A stretch of 64,000 nt of DNA from RGIG7450 sp045633565 (GTDB lineage: Bacteria > Bacillota > Clostridia > RUG12999). The DNA is taken from the NCBI GenBank assembly GCA_045633565.1, contig JAZQYO010000011.1, positions 65,240-129,239 on the forward strand, in the 5' to 3' direction. The notes under the pieces were generated by a model. That model saw only the letters and a list, made by a program, of their open reading frames with translations, was not told where the DNA came from and did not search any database. A program made the translations under genes and the position numbers. Each line of letters starts with the position of its first letter. Within the stretch, counting starts at the first letter, position 1. This document shows positions 43,671 through 52,679 of the stretch, one piece after another.

Positions 43671-44390
43671 ATGAAGAAAATAGTATTTGATAGTTACGAC
43701 CAGCTCAGTAAAGCTGCCGCAGATTTCGTGGCAGCTGAGATAAATTCAAAACCCAATTTTATTCTTGGGCTGCCCACAGGCGGCACTCCGGTAGGAATGT
43801 ATAAAAACCTTTCTGAAATGAACAAAGAAGGCAAGGTTGATTTTGCCGGGGTTACCACTTTTAACCTCGATGAATATCTTGGTCTTGAAAGAAGTCACGA
43901 CCAGAGCTATTGGTATTTCATGAACAAAAACCTTTATTCAAAGGTAAATCTTAAAGAAGAAAATATCAACATCCCCAACGGCAAAGCCATTGATATGGAC
44001 GCTGAAACAAAAGCGTATGACAAAAAAATTGAGGATATGGGCGGTCTTGACCTGATGGTGCTCGGTATCGGACCTAACGGTCACATTGGTTTTAATGAGC
44101 CGGACAGCTACCTTATAGCTCCCACCCATACGGTAACCCTTACCGAGTCAACAATTGATGCAAACGCACGCTTTTTCGCATCAAGAGAAGATGTTCCAAA
44201 AACGGCAGTTACAATGGGCGTTGGTAACATTATGAAAGCTAAAAAAATTCTCATGCTTATATCGGGCGCAAACAAAAAGGCTGTTGCAAAAGCATTAAAC
44301 GAAGGTATCGTTACCCCCGAAAATCCTGCAACAATGCTTCTCATGCACCCGGATGTAACAGTTCTCATTGATAAGGACGCTGATGAGTAA
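43671..44390 (+). CDS. nagB: Glucosamine-6-phosphate deaminase
   Basis: This 239-residue enzyme turns GlcN6P into fructose-6P and ammonia. FNLDEYLGL and GIGPNGHIGFNEP are family motifs. AAGGAG precedes the ATG and the stop overlaps nagA (TAATG). Confidence 0.95.
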   Translation: MKKIVFDSYDQLSKAAADFVAAEINSKPNFILGLPTGGTPVGMYKNLSEMNKEGKVDFAGVTTFNLDEYLGLERSHDQSYWYFMNKNLYSKVNLKEENINIPNGKAIDMDAETKAYDKKIEDMGGLDLMVLGIGPNGHIGFNEPDSYLIAPTHTVTLTESTIDANARFFASREDVPKTAVTMGVGNIMKAKKILMLISGANKKAVAKALNEGIVTPENPATMLLMHPDVTVLIDKDADE

Positions 44391-45493
44391 TGATTTTTAA
44401 AAATGCTCTGGTTTTAACAGATGATTTTAAGTTTGCAAAAACTGATATAGCCATTTCCGACGGAAAGTTTTCTTCAATCGGCGAAAATCTTTCGGGCGAA
44501 TCCTTTGATATGTCGGGCAAATATATAATCCCCGGTCTTATTGATATTCACACTCATGCGGCTCTTGGTACAGATGCCATGGACTCCGATTACGATTTTG
44601 ACAAGGTGGAAAAATTCTTTTTTTCCTGCGGAGTAACAACATTTTTCCCCACTACCATAAGTGCCAAACATGAAGATATTGTTTGGACAATGAAAAATGT
44701 GGCAAAAAACGACCGCATTATAGGAATTAATCTTGAGGGACCTTATATCAGCAGTCAAAACAGGGGCGCTCACGATGAAACCACCATCCGTCCAGGAAAT
44801 ATAGATGAGCTTAAAGAATATCTGATGCTCTCAGGTGGTAAAATAAAGCTCACAACAGTTGCTCCCGAAGTGGAAGGCAATCTTGAATTCATCAGAGAAG
44901 CTTCAAAGCTTATGACAGTGGCTCTCGGGCACACAACCGCTGATTATGAAACCGCCGTAAAAGGTTTTGAGGCAGGAGCAAGAAATGTCACCCACACCTT
45001 TAATACAATGAATCCCATCCATCACAGAAATCCCTCACTTCAGTGTGCGGCTTTTGAACGGGATGATGTAACCTGCGAGGCAATCTGTGACGGAATTCAC
45101 CTGCACCCGTCAATTATCAGAATGATGTATAGGGTGCTTGGCTCGGACCGTATGATACTTGTTTCGGACAGTATGGCGGCAACAGGTCTTGAAGACGGAA
45201 AATATGTTCTGGGTGGAAACGTGGAAACGGTCGTTACAGGTGGCGTGGCACGGACTTCTGCGGGAAATCTTGCCGGCAGCACCTGCAATCTGATGCAGGG
45301 TGTGAAAAACGCCGTAAAATTTGGAATACCGCTTGAGGATGCTGTTAAAATGGCATCAATCACTCCGGCAAAAGCTACCGGTATTGATGAAAACCTGGGC
45401 AGCATTGCAGTTGGTAAAAATGCAGATTTTATCATTCTTGATACAGAGCTTAATGTAGCAAGTACCTATAAAAACGGCAAAAAAGTATATTAA
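44390..45493 (+). CDS. nagA: N-acetylglucosamine-6-phosphate deacetylase
   Basis: This 367-residue amidohydrolase removes acetate from GlcNAc6P. Metal ligands lie in DIHTHAALG and GHTTADYE, with THTFNTMNPIHHR and SDSMAATG also present. It is coupled to nagB, giving the usual GlcNAc use pathway. Confidence 0.95.
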   Translation: MIFKNALVLTDDFKFAKTDIAISDGKFSSIGENLSGESFDMSGKYIIPGLIDIHTHAALGTDAMDSDYDFDKVEKFFFSCGVTTFFPTTISAKHEDIVWTMKNVAKNDRIIGINLEGPYISSQNRGAHDETTIRPGNIDELKEYLMLSGGKIKLTTVAPEVEGNLEFIREASKLMTVALGHTTADYETAVKGFEAGARNVTHTFNTMNPIHHRNPSLQCAAFERDDVTCEAICDGIHLHPSIIRMMYRVLGSDRMILVSDSMAATGLEDGKYVLGGNVETVVTGGVARTSAGNLAGSTCNLMQGVKNAVKFGIPLEDAVKMASITPAKATGIDENLGSIAVGKNADFIILDTELNVASTYKNGKKVY

Positions 45494-45499
45494 AATGAA

Positions 45500-45527
45500 A
45501 AGGGATGTAATCTAAGTTACATCCCTT
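45500..45527. terminator. Bidirectional terminator between nagA and rimM
   Basis: AAGGGATGTAA and TTACATCCCTT are 11-bp perfect arms with a 6-base loop. Confidence 0.8.
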
Positions 45528-46014
45528 CTATTAATTTTACAGTTATTTTTTTATCTTTAATATTTACACCAAGTATAAATTCTTTCACTGCCGGAACAAG
45601 AATTTTTCTGTCAGGCTTAGCAGTAATTTCATACACATCATTTGCGCCGGTAAAAATTACATCAGTAATTTTGCCGATTTCTTCTCCCTGCTCAGAAATC
45701 GCCACACAGCCAATTATATCCTTTAAATAAAAGCTGTCATCTTCAAGTTTGGGTAGGCTTGTCTCGTCAGCAAAAACCTGTTTGCCGATAAGGAGCTGTG
45801 CCTGTTCAACTGTGCTCAATCCATCAATATTTAAAACCGGGCAGCCTTTTGCATATTTCACCGAAGAAATTTTATATTCCTTCTCACCTATATATATTTT
45901 TTTCAGTTTGTCAAACATGTCCTCTACATTTGTGTGCGGATAAATCTTTATATCCCCGCGCACTCCGTGAGTTGTCACGACTTTACCTATGTTAATCTTT
46001 TTCATATTTTTCAC
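45517..46014 (-). CDS. rimM: Ribosome maturation factor RimM
   Basis: This 165-residue protein helps mature the 30S head. The N-terminal THGVRGDIKIYPHTN and the C-terminal PRC-barrel (IGKITDVIFTGANDVYEI, then ILVPAVKEFI) are clear. It is the last gene of ylxM-ffh-rpsP-khpA-rimM; trmD and rplS, the usual next genes, are missing here. Confidence 0.95.
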   Translation of the reverse strand: MKNMKKINIGKVVTTHGVRGDIKIYPHTNVEDMFDKLKKIYIGEKEYKISSVKYAKGCPVLNIDGLSTVEQAQLLIGKQVFADETSLPKLEDDSFYLKDIIGCVAISEQGEEIGKITDVIFTGANDVYEITAKPDRKILVPAVKEFILGVNIKDKKITVKLIEGM

Positions 46015-46023
46015 CCGTAAGGA

Positions 46024-46053
46024 TATCGCCGGGCGCTTATTTGCCCGGCGATA
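46024..46053 (-). other. Hairpin between khpA and rimM
   Basis: TATCGCCGGGC and GCCCGGCGATA form an 11-bp perfect stem. No T-tract follows on the minus strand, so it is more likely a processing or stability element than a terminator. Confidence 0.55.
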
Positions 46054-46055
46054 AA

Positions 46056-46286
46056 TCAGTCAATAATATCAACTCTGACTTTTTTGTCCTCTTTACTTGC
46101 AACCGCTTTTACAACCGTTCTTATAGCTTTTGCAATTCTGCCCTGTTTGCCTATGATTTTACCCATATCTGCCGGGTCAACCTTAAGCTCAAGCAGAGTG
46201 CCGTTTTCATTTACGGTTTCTTCAACAACAACCTCGTCGGGGTTGCTGACAAGCGACTGTGCTATGTTTTCTAATAATTCTTTCAT
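46056..46286 (-). CDS. khpA: KH-domain RNA-binding protein KhpA
   Basis: This 76-residue single type II KH domain has the GxxG loop IIGKQGRIAK. In Bacillota KhpA pairs with KhpB (Jag) and affects cell size and RNA. It lies between rpsP and rimM, its normal place. Confidence 0.93.
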   Translation of the reverse strand: MKELLENIAQSLVSNPDEVVVEETVNENGTLLELKVDPADMGKIIGKQGRIAKAIRTVVKAVASKEDKKVRVDIID

Positions 46287-46306
46287 TTGACTTTCTCCTG
46301 ACCGAA

Positions 46307-46552
46307 TTATTTTTCAATACCGTTTTTCTTGAAAAGAGCTTTAACAGTATCTGTAGGCTGAGCACCGTTTGCAATCCATTTTTTAGCTGCTTCAGCGTCA
46401 ACTGTTACAGTTGCAGGCTCTGTAAGAGGATTGTATGTTCCAATCTCCTCAATAAAACGACCGTTTCTGGGGTATCTTGAATCAGCTACCACAATTCTGT
46501 AATAAGGACTTTTCTTTGCGCCCATTCTGCGCAGACGAATTTTAACTGCCAC
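46307..46552 (-). CDS. rpsP: 30S ribosomal protein S16
   Basis: This 81-residue protein has the S16 pattern RLRRMGAKKSPYYRIVVADS, then RNGRFIEEIGTYNPL. It has full length and is located between ffh and khpA. Confidence 0.96.
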   Translation of the reverse strand: MAVKIRLRRMGAKKSPYYRIVVADSRYPRNGRFIEEIGTYNPLTEPATVTVDAEAAKKWIANGAQPTDTVKALFKKNGIEK

Positions 46553-46582
46553 TTTATATTCACCTCCATAAAATATTTAATA

Positions 46583-47926
46583 TTAAAACGGGAATCTACC
46601 CATTTTTTTCATTTGTCTTTTCATGTTTTTGTTACCCGTAAACTGTTTTATCATTTTCTGCATGGAATCAAACTGTTTGAGCAGTGCGTTTACCTCCTGC
46701 ACCCTCATACCGCATCCGTTTGCAATACGCTGTTTACGGCTTGCATTTATAATTGACGGGTTATGTCTTTCAGCCGGCGTCATAGAAAGTATGATTGCCT
46801 CTGTTCGTCCAAGCTGATTATCGTCAATATTTGCATTTTTAAGAGCCTTTGAATCTATGCCCGGAATCATTCCCACAATCTGTGAAAGCGGTCCCATATT
46901 TTTCATCTGACGAAGTTGCTGCAAAAAGTCTTCAAGGTCAAACTTATTTTTCATAAGCTTTTCCTCAAGCTCTTTTGCCTGCTTTTCGTCAAATGCTTCC
47001 TGTGCCTTGTCAATCAGGGTTAAAACGTCGCCCATACCGAGAATTCTTGATGCCATTCTTTCAGGGTAGAACACCTCAAGGTCGGACAGTTTTTCGCCCA
47101 TACCGGCAAATTTTACCGGTTTTCCGGTTACAGCACGGACGCTTATTGCCGCACCGCCTCTGGTATCACCGTCAAGCTTTGTTAAAACTACGCCCGTAAT
47201 GTCAAGCTGTTCATTAAAAGCCTGCGCCACATTTACTGCGTCCTGACCTGTCATTGAGTCAACAACAAGCAGAATTTCAGTCGAGTCGGTAACCGATTTT
47301 ATATCTTCTAGCTCCTGCATCAGTTCTTCATTTACATGAAGACGTCCCGCAGTATCTATGATAACAAGGTCATTGCCGTTTCTTTTTGCATTATCAATTG
47401 CCTTTTCGGCAATCTTAACCGGATTTTGTTCTCCCTCTACGGAAAACACCGGAATATCAAGCTGCGCGCCCACAACCTGAAGCTGCTTAATAGCCGCAGG
47501 ACGGTAAACGTCACAGGCTACAAGAAGCGGTCTTTTGGATTTTTGTTTTCTGAGCAGTGCCGCAATTTTTGCAGATGTAGTAGTTTTACCTGCACCCTGC
47601 AGACCTACCATCATTATAACCGTAGGCGGTTTTGAGGAAAAATTAATCTTTGCTTCCTCTGTACCCAAAAGAGCAACAAGCTCTTCTTTAACAATTTTTA
47701 TAATATGCTGAGCAGGGGTCAGACTCTGGAGTATCTCCGCACCGACTGCACGCTCAGATGTTTTTGCAATAAAATCTTTTACAACCTTATAGTTTACGTC
47801 TGCTTCAAGCAGAGCAAGGCGGATTTCCCTCATGGCATTTTTAACATCAAGTTCAGTTACCTTGCCATGATTTTTCATTTTTCTGAAGGTATCCTGAAGT
47901 CTCTCCATCAAGCTATCAAATGCCAC
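46583..47926 (-). CDS. ffh: Signal recognition particle protein Ffh
   Basis: This 447-residue SRP54 GTPase has the N domain, G domain (GLQGAGKTTTSAKIA; DTAGR; TKLDGD) and methionine-rich M domain (RIANGCGMRVQEVN, then MQKMIKQF). It guides membrane-protein ribosomes to FtsY. It starts at a GTG with GAGGTGAG upstream and follows ylxM closely. Confidence 0.96.
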   Translation of the reverse strand: MAFDSLMERLQDTFRKMKNHGKVTELDVKNAMREIRLALLEADVNYKVVKDFIAKTSERAVGAEILQSLTPAQHIIKIVKEELVALLGTEEAKINFSSKPPTVIMMVGLQGAGKTTTSAKIAALLRKQKSKRPLLVACDVYRPAAIKQLQVVGAQLDIPVFSVEGEQNPVKIAEKAIDNAKRNGNDLVIIDTAGRLHVNEELMQELEDIKSVTDSTEILLVVDSMTGQDAVNVAQAFNEQLDITGVVLTKLDGDTRGGAAISVRAVTGKPVKFAGMGEKLSDLEVFYPERMASRILGMGDVLTLIDKAQEAFDEKQAKELEEKLMKNKFDLEDFLQQLRQMKNMGPLSQIVGMIPGIDSKALKNANIDDNQLGRTEAIILSMTPAERHNPSIINASRKQRIANGCGMRVQEVNALLKQFDSMQKMIKQFTGNKNMKRQMKKMGRFPF

Positions 47927-47937
47927 TGTATCTCACC

Positions 47938-48264
47938 TCATATCTCTATGCTCTCTATCATTTCAATTACCGGCGAAAGCTTTTCATCTTCCATACCGGC
48001 AAGCTTTTCTTTTATTATATCCATTTTTTCCGAAAGCTCTTTAAATCTTTGTGCAAGTCCGAGTTTTTCTTCCGCCTCGGTAAGAATCGCCTCGGCTTTT
48101 TTTACACAGTCTCTTACTCCCTGACGGGTTATTCCCACATCCTGAGCAATCTCAGATAATGACAAATCTTCTTCATAATAAAGGCTTATTATGTCCCTCT
48201 GCCTGTCTGAAAGAAGGCTTCCGTAAAAGTCTATTAAAAGTCCAATCTGATAATCTTTCGCCAT
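47938..48264 (-). CDS. ylxM: YlxM-type HTH protein (SRP operon)
   Basis: This 108-residue HTH protein has the YlxM/p13 pattern KDYQIGLLIDFYGSLLSDRQ and YEEDLSLSEIAQDVGITRQG with a coiled tail. It modulates SRP in Bacillota. The ATG at 48264 is preferred (GGTGAT seven bases upstream); a longer frame to 48327 lacks a site. Confidence 0.9.
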   Translation of the reverse strand: MAKDYQIGLLIDFYGSLLSDRQRDIISLYYEEDLSLSEIAQDVGITRQGVRDCVKKAEAILTEAEEKLGLAQRFKELSEKMDIIKEKLAGMEDEKLSPVIEMIESIEI

Positions 48265-48357
48265 ACTTTCATCACCTGTAAAGCAAATCGCTTTACATAG
48301 TATATCAAATGTAAAGCGACTTGTCAAGTATTTTATATAATTTTTTATTAGAAATAT

Positions 48358-48597
48358 TTATTTTCTCCTGTGCATTCCCATAAGCACAACAGAAAGTACG
48401 GCCATAACCAGCACCTGAATTAAAGTAAGACACGCGATTGTAATTTTTGTCTGGTTTTGACAAAATCCGTCCAAATACATCAGCGTATCAATAACCAGTG
48501 CACAAAAAATACTTATCCAGGTCTGTTTGCGGTTTATAAGTCTGCAAACAACAGGTAAAATCAGTGCTATTAGCAAAAATATTAAAATAGGATGCAT
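48358..48597 (-). CDS. Small two-segment membrane protein
   Basis: The protein has 79 residues and two to three hydrophobic segments (HPILIFLLIALILPVV, ISIFCALVIDTLMYL, CLTLIQVLVMAVLSVVLMG) with a basic tail. No family is recognised. It follows xpt with a 15-bp gap and is probably co-transcribed. Confidence 0.55.
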   Translation of the reverse strand: MHPILIFLLIALILPVVCRLINRKQTWISIFCALVIDTLMYLDGFCQNQTKITIACLTLIQVLVMAVLSVVLMGMHRRK

Positions 48598-48612
48598 TAT
48601 ATTTTCTTCCCT

Positions 48613-49185
48613 TTATTCAACAAATGTAAGTGTATTGTCGGTCATTGATGCAATCATAGCAAGAGACTCTATTCTTATTCCCTGTTTTCTGATTCTTTCT
48701 CCGCCACCCTGGAAGTATTTTTCTATTACAATTCCTATACCTTCCAGTGTTGCTCCTGACTGATTAACAATATCAATCAGCCCATCAAGAGCGCAACCGT
48801 TTGCAAGAAAATCATCTATTATAAGCACCCTGTCATTTTCCCCAAGAAATTCTTTTGACACAATAACATCATAAATTCTGCCGTGAGTGTAGGACTGAAC
48901 TCTTGAAGAATAAACCTCGCCGGCAATATTTTTTGTCTGATTTTTCTTGGCAAATACAAGAGGAACCCCAAAAGCCTTTGCAACCATACACGCAATCGCA
49001 ATCCCCGATGCTTCAATGGTCAGAATTTTATTGATTCTGGCATCAGCAAATCTCTTTTTAAATTCTTTGCCGATTTCCTCTAAAATATTTATGTCCATCT
49101 GATGGTTTAAAAAACTGTCCACCTTTAAAACATTACCAGGTTTAACCTTGCCATCTTTAAGAATTTTCTCTTTCAAACTTTGCAC
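48613..49185 (-). CDS. xpt: Xanthine phosphoribosyltransferase
   Basis: This 190-residue Xpt type salvages xanthine. The PRPP loop VLIIDDFLANGCALDG, FAKKNQTKN and VEKYFQGGGERIRKQGI are present. A GTG start follows GGAGGG. A perfect promoter lies 30 bases upstream, leaving no room for the usual purine riboswitch. Confidence 0.95.
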   Translation of the reverse strand: MQSLKEKILKDGKVKPGNVLKVDSFLNHQMDINILEEIGKEFKKRFADARINKILTIEASGIAIACMVAKAFGVPLVFAKKNQTKNIAGEVYSSRVQSYTHGRIYDVIVSKEFLGENDRVLIIDDFLANGCALDGLIDIVNQSGATLEGIGIVIEKYFQGGGERIRKQGIRIESLAMIASMTDNTLTFVE

Positions 49186-49214
49186 CGGGAATCCCTCCAG
49201 AAAGTGTTTTTTAC

Positions 49215-49243
49215 ATTATACCATTAGTTTCAATTAATTTCAA
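49215..49243 (-). promoter_or_regulatory. Promoter of xpt
   Basis: TTGAAA (49238-49243 complement), 17 bp, TATAAT (49215-49220 complement). Confidence 0.75.
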
Positions 49244-49270
49244 CACATTTTTACCATATTCCCCACTTTC

Positions 49271-49299
49271 TTGACTTACTTTTATAAAAGTGGTATAAT
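49271..49299 (+). promoter_or_regulatory. Promoter of metF-metH with palindromic spacer
   Basis: TTGACT (49271-49276), 17 bp, TATAAT (49294-49299). The spacer holds a perfect 14-bp palindrome, ACTTTTATAAAAGT (49278-49291), a candidate operator. Confidence 0.75.
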
Positions 49300-49326
49300 T
49301 TTAACAATATTTAACGAGGTGAGCAT

Positions 49327-50196
49327 ATGAAAATAACAGACATCTTAAATAATGGAAAAATCAATATATCCTGCGAGCTGTTCCCACCCAAGACAGACGA
49401 TAAATTTGCAGAGGCAAAAACCGTTGTGCGTGAAATTGCCGCACTATCCCCATCTTACATGAGTGTTACCTATGGTGCCGCAGGAACTGCAAGCGGTAAA
49501 ACCCTTGAAATTGCAGATGAAATCCAGAACGGCTGCAAGGTTACCGCACTTGCTCACCTCACCTGTGTTGCTTCAAATAAAGATAAAATTAAAGATGTTC
49601 TGAATTCACTAAAAGAAAAAAATATTGAAAATATACTTGCTCTCCGTGGCGATTTGCCCCAAGACTCGGATTTCCCACTTTCGGAAAACTATAAACATGC
49701 CAGCGACCTGATGCGTGAAATTACAGATTTTGGCGGTTTTTGCATTGGCGGAGCATGTTATCCGGAAGGGCATCCCGAATCGAACACAATTTTCGATGAT
49801 ATTGAAAATCTGAAGATAAAACAGGATTCGGGTTGCAGTTTTTTAACAACCCAGATGTTTTTTGACAATAACATTTTATATAACTACATGTACAAGCTAT
49901 TAAAAGCAGGCGTGACTATCCCTGTTATTGCAGGTATTATGCCTGTTACAAATGCTGCTCAGATAAAAAGAATTATCTCTCTTTCCGGCTCGCTCATCCC
50001 ATCTCGCTTTAAAGCAATTGTTGACCGATTTGCTGACAGTCCGGAAGCGATGAAGCAAGCGGGAATTGCTTATGCAACCGAGCAGATAATTGACCTTGCG
50101 GCAAACGGCGTTAATAACATTCATATTTACACAATGAACAAACCCGACGTTGCCGGCAGCATTATGAAAAACCTTTCGGAGATAATCGGAGGATAA
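49327..50196 (+). CDS. metF: Methylenetetrahydrofolate reductase
   Basis: This 289-residue TIM-barrel flavoenzyme makes methyl-THF for MetH. SCELFPPKTD, VTYGAAGTASGKT, ALRGDLPQD and TTQMFFDN are family motifs. It is coupled to metH with a 5-bp gap and has no S-box or T-box leader. Confidence 0.94.
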   Translation: MKITDILNNGKINISCELFPPKTDDKFAEAKTVVREIAALSPSYMSVTYGAAGTASGKTLEIADEIQNGCKVTALAHLTCVASNKDKIKDVLNSLKEKNIENILALRGDLPQDSDFPLSENYKHASDLMREITDFGGFCIGGACYPEGHPESNTIFDDIENLKIKQDSGCSFLTTQMFFDNNILYNYMYKLLKAGVTIPVIAGIMPVTNAAQIKRIISLSGSLIPSRFKAIVDRFADSPEAMKQAGIAYATEQIIDLAANGVNNIHIYTMNKPDVAGSIMKNLSEIIGG

Positions 50197-50201
50197 AACT
50201 T

Positions 50202-52571
50202 ATGGATTTCAGACAGCTTATTGGTAATAAAATACTGTTTTTTGACGGTGGCATGGGCACAATGCTCATGCAGCACGGCCTTAAAACGGGGCAGCTTCCC
50301 GACTCTTTGAATCTGACCGCAGGCGATGTTGTCACAAGTATTCACCGCAAATATCTTGAGAGTGGCGCTAATATCATAACAGCAAACACCTTTGGTTCAA
50401 ACCCCATTAAACTTGAAGGTACCGGGTATTCTGCAGGGCAGCTTATCTCTGCCGGCATAACCAACGCAAAAAATGCCACAAAGGATTTCAAGGACGCTTT
50501 TGTAGCACTTGACATAGGGTCTTGCGGAAAACTTTTAAAACCCTACGGTGAAATTGATTTTGACAGTGCTTATGATGCGTTTGCCGAGGTTGTAAAAGCA
50601 GGCTCAGATGCAGACCTTGTTCTTATAGAAACAATGAGTGATTTATATGAAATAAAAGCTGCTGTGCTTGCTGCAAAGGAAAACTCAAATCTTCCGGTAG
50701 TGGTTACCGCTTCGTTTGATGAAACCGGCAGACTTTTAACCGGCGGTGATATTTCCTCTTTTGTAGCTCTTTTAGAAGGACTGGGCGTGGATGCTCTCGG
50801 CATGAACTGCGGACTTGGTCCCAAAGAAATGCTGCGGCTTCTCCCCTCTCTTCTTGACGTTTGCTCAATTCCGGTAGTGGTTAATGCAAATGCCGGTCTT
50901 CCTCAGGAATGTTGCGGAAAGACCGTTTATAACGTCGGACCGGAGGAATTTGCAGAAGATGTCAAAAAGATGATAGAGCTTGGCGTAAGCGGAGTTGGCG
51001 GATGCTGCGGAACAACTCCCGACCACATCCGTGCAGTATATGAAAAGTGCAATGATATCCCCTTAAAGCCCGTTGCCGACAAAAATCTGTCGGTTGTTTG
51101 CTCGGGCTCAAAGGCTGTTTTTCTCGGTCAAAAACCTATTATTATCGGCGAGCGCCTTAATCCAACCGGCAAAAAAAGATTAAAGCAGGCTCTTGTAGAG
51201 CAGGACTATGGATATATTCTCGGCGAGGCACTTTCTCAGTCTGAAGCAGGCGCACACGTACTTGATGTCAATGTCGGTCTTAATGAAATTGATGAACCGG
51301 AAATGATGGTCAAAACCGTCACAGAGCTTCAGGCGGTAACCTCTCTCCCACTTCAGCTTGACACATCAGACCCCGTGGCAATGGAACGTGGTATGCGGAT
51401 TTACAACGGTAAACCCATGGTAAACTCCGTAAACGGAAAAGAAGAATCATTAAGTACCATTTTGCCGCTTGTCAAAAAATACGGCGGTGTAGTGGTTGCC
51501 CTTACGCTTGATGAAAATGGTATTCCCGAAACGACTGAGGGTAGAATTAAAATTGCAGAAAAAATAATCAGCCGTGCCGCTGAGTTGGGCATAAAAAAGA
51601 AGGACATTATTGTTGACCCTCTGACGCTGACTGTCAGCACCAATCCCGAAAACACAAATATAACTCTTGATGCAATAAAATATCTCACTGAAGAAACTTA
51701 TGTAAATACCGTTCTCGGAGTTTCAAACATATCTTTCGGACTTCCCGAGCGAGATAAAATAAACAGTGTTTTCTTTGCAATGGCACTTAAGAGCGGTCTG
51801 TCTGCAGCAATTATAAATCCCGGCAGCAGTGCTATGAAAAATACTTATCTTTCATATTGCGCACTCTCCGGGCTTGACGAAAATTTTAGTGATTATATAG
51901 CTTGCTGTGCCACCTCTGAAACGGCTGTAAAACCGCAGGAGCAGACAGATATGCCCCTCAGGAAAGCAATTTTTTCAGGTCTTAAGGCTCAGGCACAAAC
52001 TGCTGCAAAAGAGCTTCTTTTAACCGCAGAGCCTTTCAGCATTATAGAAAACGAGCTTATTCCGGCTCTTGATGAGGTTGGGAAAGCTTTTGAAAGCGGC
52101 AAACTTTTTCTCCCCCAGCTTCTTATGAGTGCAGAAGCCGCCGGAGCCGTTTCTGAGCTTGTAAAATCCCATCTTTCAGCACAAGATAGCGACGGAAATA
52201 AAAAAGGCAAGGTTGTTCTTGCCACAGTTTTGGGAGATATTCACGACATAGGAAAAAATATACTGAAAGTGCTGTTTGAAAATTATAACTTTGAAGTGAT
52301 AGACCTAGGCAAGGATGTCCCCCCCGAAGTTATAGTTTCTACAGTTATAAAGGAAAATGCACCACTTGTTGCATTAAGCGCACTTATGACAACCACCGTT
52401 AAAAATATGGAAACTACCATAAATCTTCTCCGCGAAAAAACAGATTGCAAAATAATGGTGGGCGGAGCAGTGCTGACCAAAGAATATGCCGATAAAATAG
52501 GTGCTGATTTTTATTCTAAGGATGCAATGGGTGCAGTACGCCTTGCAAACGAATTTTTCAGCAAAATTTAG
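50202..52571 (+). CDS. metH: B12-dependent methionine synthase lacking the reactivation domain
   Basis: The protein has 789 residues. It has a homocysteine-binding N-domain (about 1-290; MNCGLGPK and GGCCGTTPDH zinc cysteines), a pterin-binding domain (about 308-555; IGERLNPTGKK, DVNVGLNEID) and a cobalamin domain (about 590-789) with GDIHDIGKN. The C-terminal AdoMet/reactivation domain of the 1,227-residue E. coli MetH is absent. This three-domain form occurs in Clostridia and Thermotoga. Confidence 0.94.
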   Translation: MDFRQLIGNKILFFDGGMGTMLMQHGLKTGQLPDSLNLTAGDVVTSIHRKYLESGANIITANTFGSNPIKLEGTGYSAGQLISAGITNAKNATKDFKDAFVALDIGSCGKLLKPYGEIDFDSAYDAFAEVVKAGSDADLVLIETMSDLYEIKAAVLAAKENSNLPVVVTASFDETGRLLTGGDISSFVALLEGLGVDALGMNCGLGPKEMLRLLPSLLDVCSIPVVVNANAGLPQECCGKTVYNVGPEEFAEDVKKMIELGVSGVGGCCGTTPDHIRAVYEKCNDIPLKPVADKNLSVVCSGSKAVFLGQKPIIIGERLNPTGKKRLKQALVEQDYGYILGEALSQSEAGAHVLDVNVGLNEIDEPEMMVKTVTELQAVTSLPLQLDTSDPVAMERGMRIYNGKPMVNSVNGKEESLSTILPLVKKYGGVVVALTLDENGIPETTEGRIKIAEKIISRAAELGIKKKDIIVDPLTLTVSTNPENTNITLDAIKYLTEETYVNTVLGVSNISFGLPERDKINSVFFAMALKSGLSAAIINPGSSAMKNTYLSYCALSGLDENFSDYIACCATSETAVKPQEQTDMPLRKAIFSGLKAQAQTAAKELLLTAEPFSIIENELIPALDEVGKAFESGKLFLPQLLMSAEAAGAVSELVKSHLSAQDSDGNKKGKVVLATVLGDIHDIGKNILKVLFENYNFEVIDLGKDVPPEVIVSTVIKENAPLVALSALMTTTVKNMETTINLLREKTDCKIMVGGAVLTKEYADKIGADFYSKDAMGAVRLANEFFSKI

Positions 52572-52582
52572 TTAATAAATAT

Positions 52583-52606
52583 CCCCCCGTATAACGGGGG
52601 GTTTTT
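52583..52606 (+). terminator. Terminator of metF-metH
   Basis: CCCCCCG and CGGGGGG are perfect 7-bp arms with a 5-base loop, then TTTTT. Confidence 0.9.
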
Positions 52607-52679
52607 CATTTTCGGGCATAGCCCTAATACTACTGGCGACGCACAAGTGTGTTTTAGATTGGCCTGCCAGCCATGCAAC

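Noticed and set aside
49186..49326. Possible purine or SAM riboswitch between xpt and metF
   Set aside because: Both genes have perfect promoters in this 141-bp gap, leaving leaders of about 30 bases, too short for either riboswitch.
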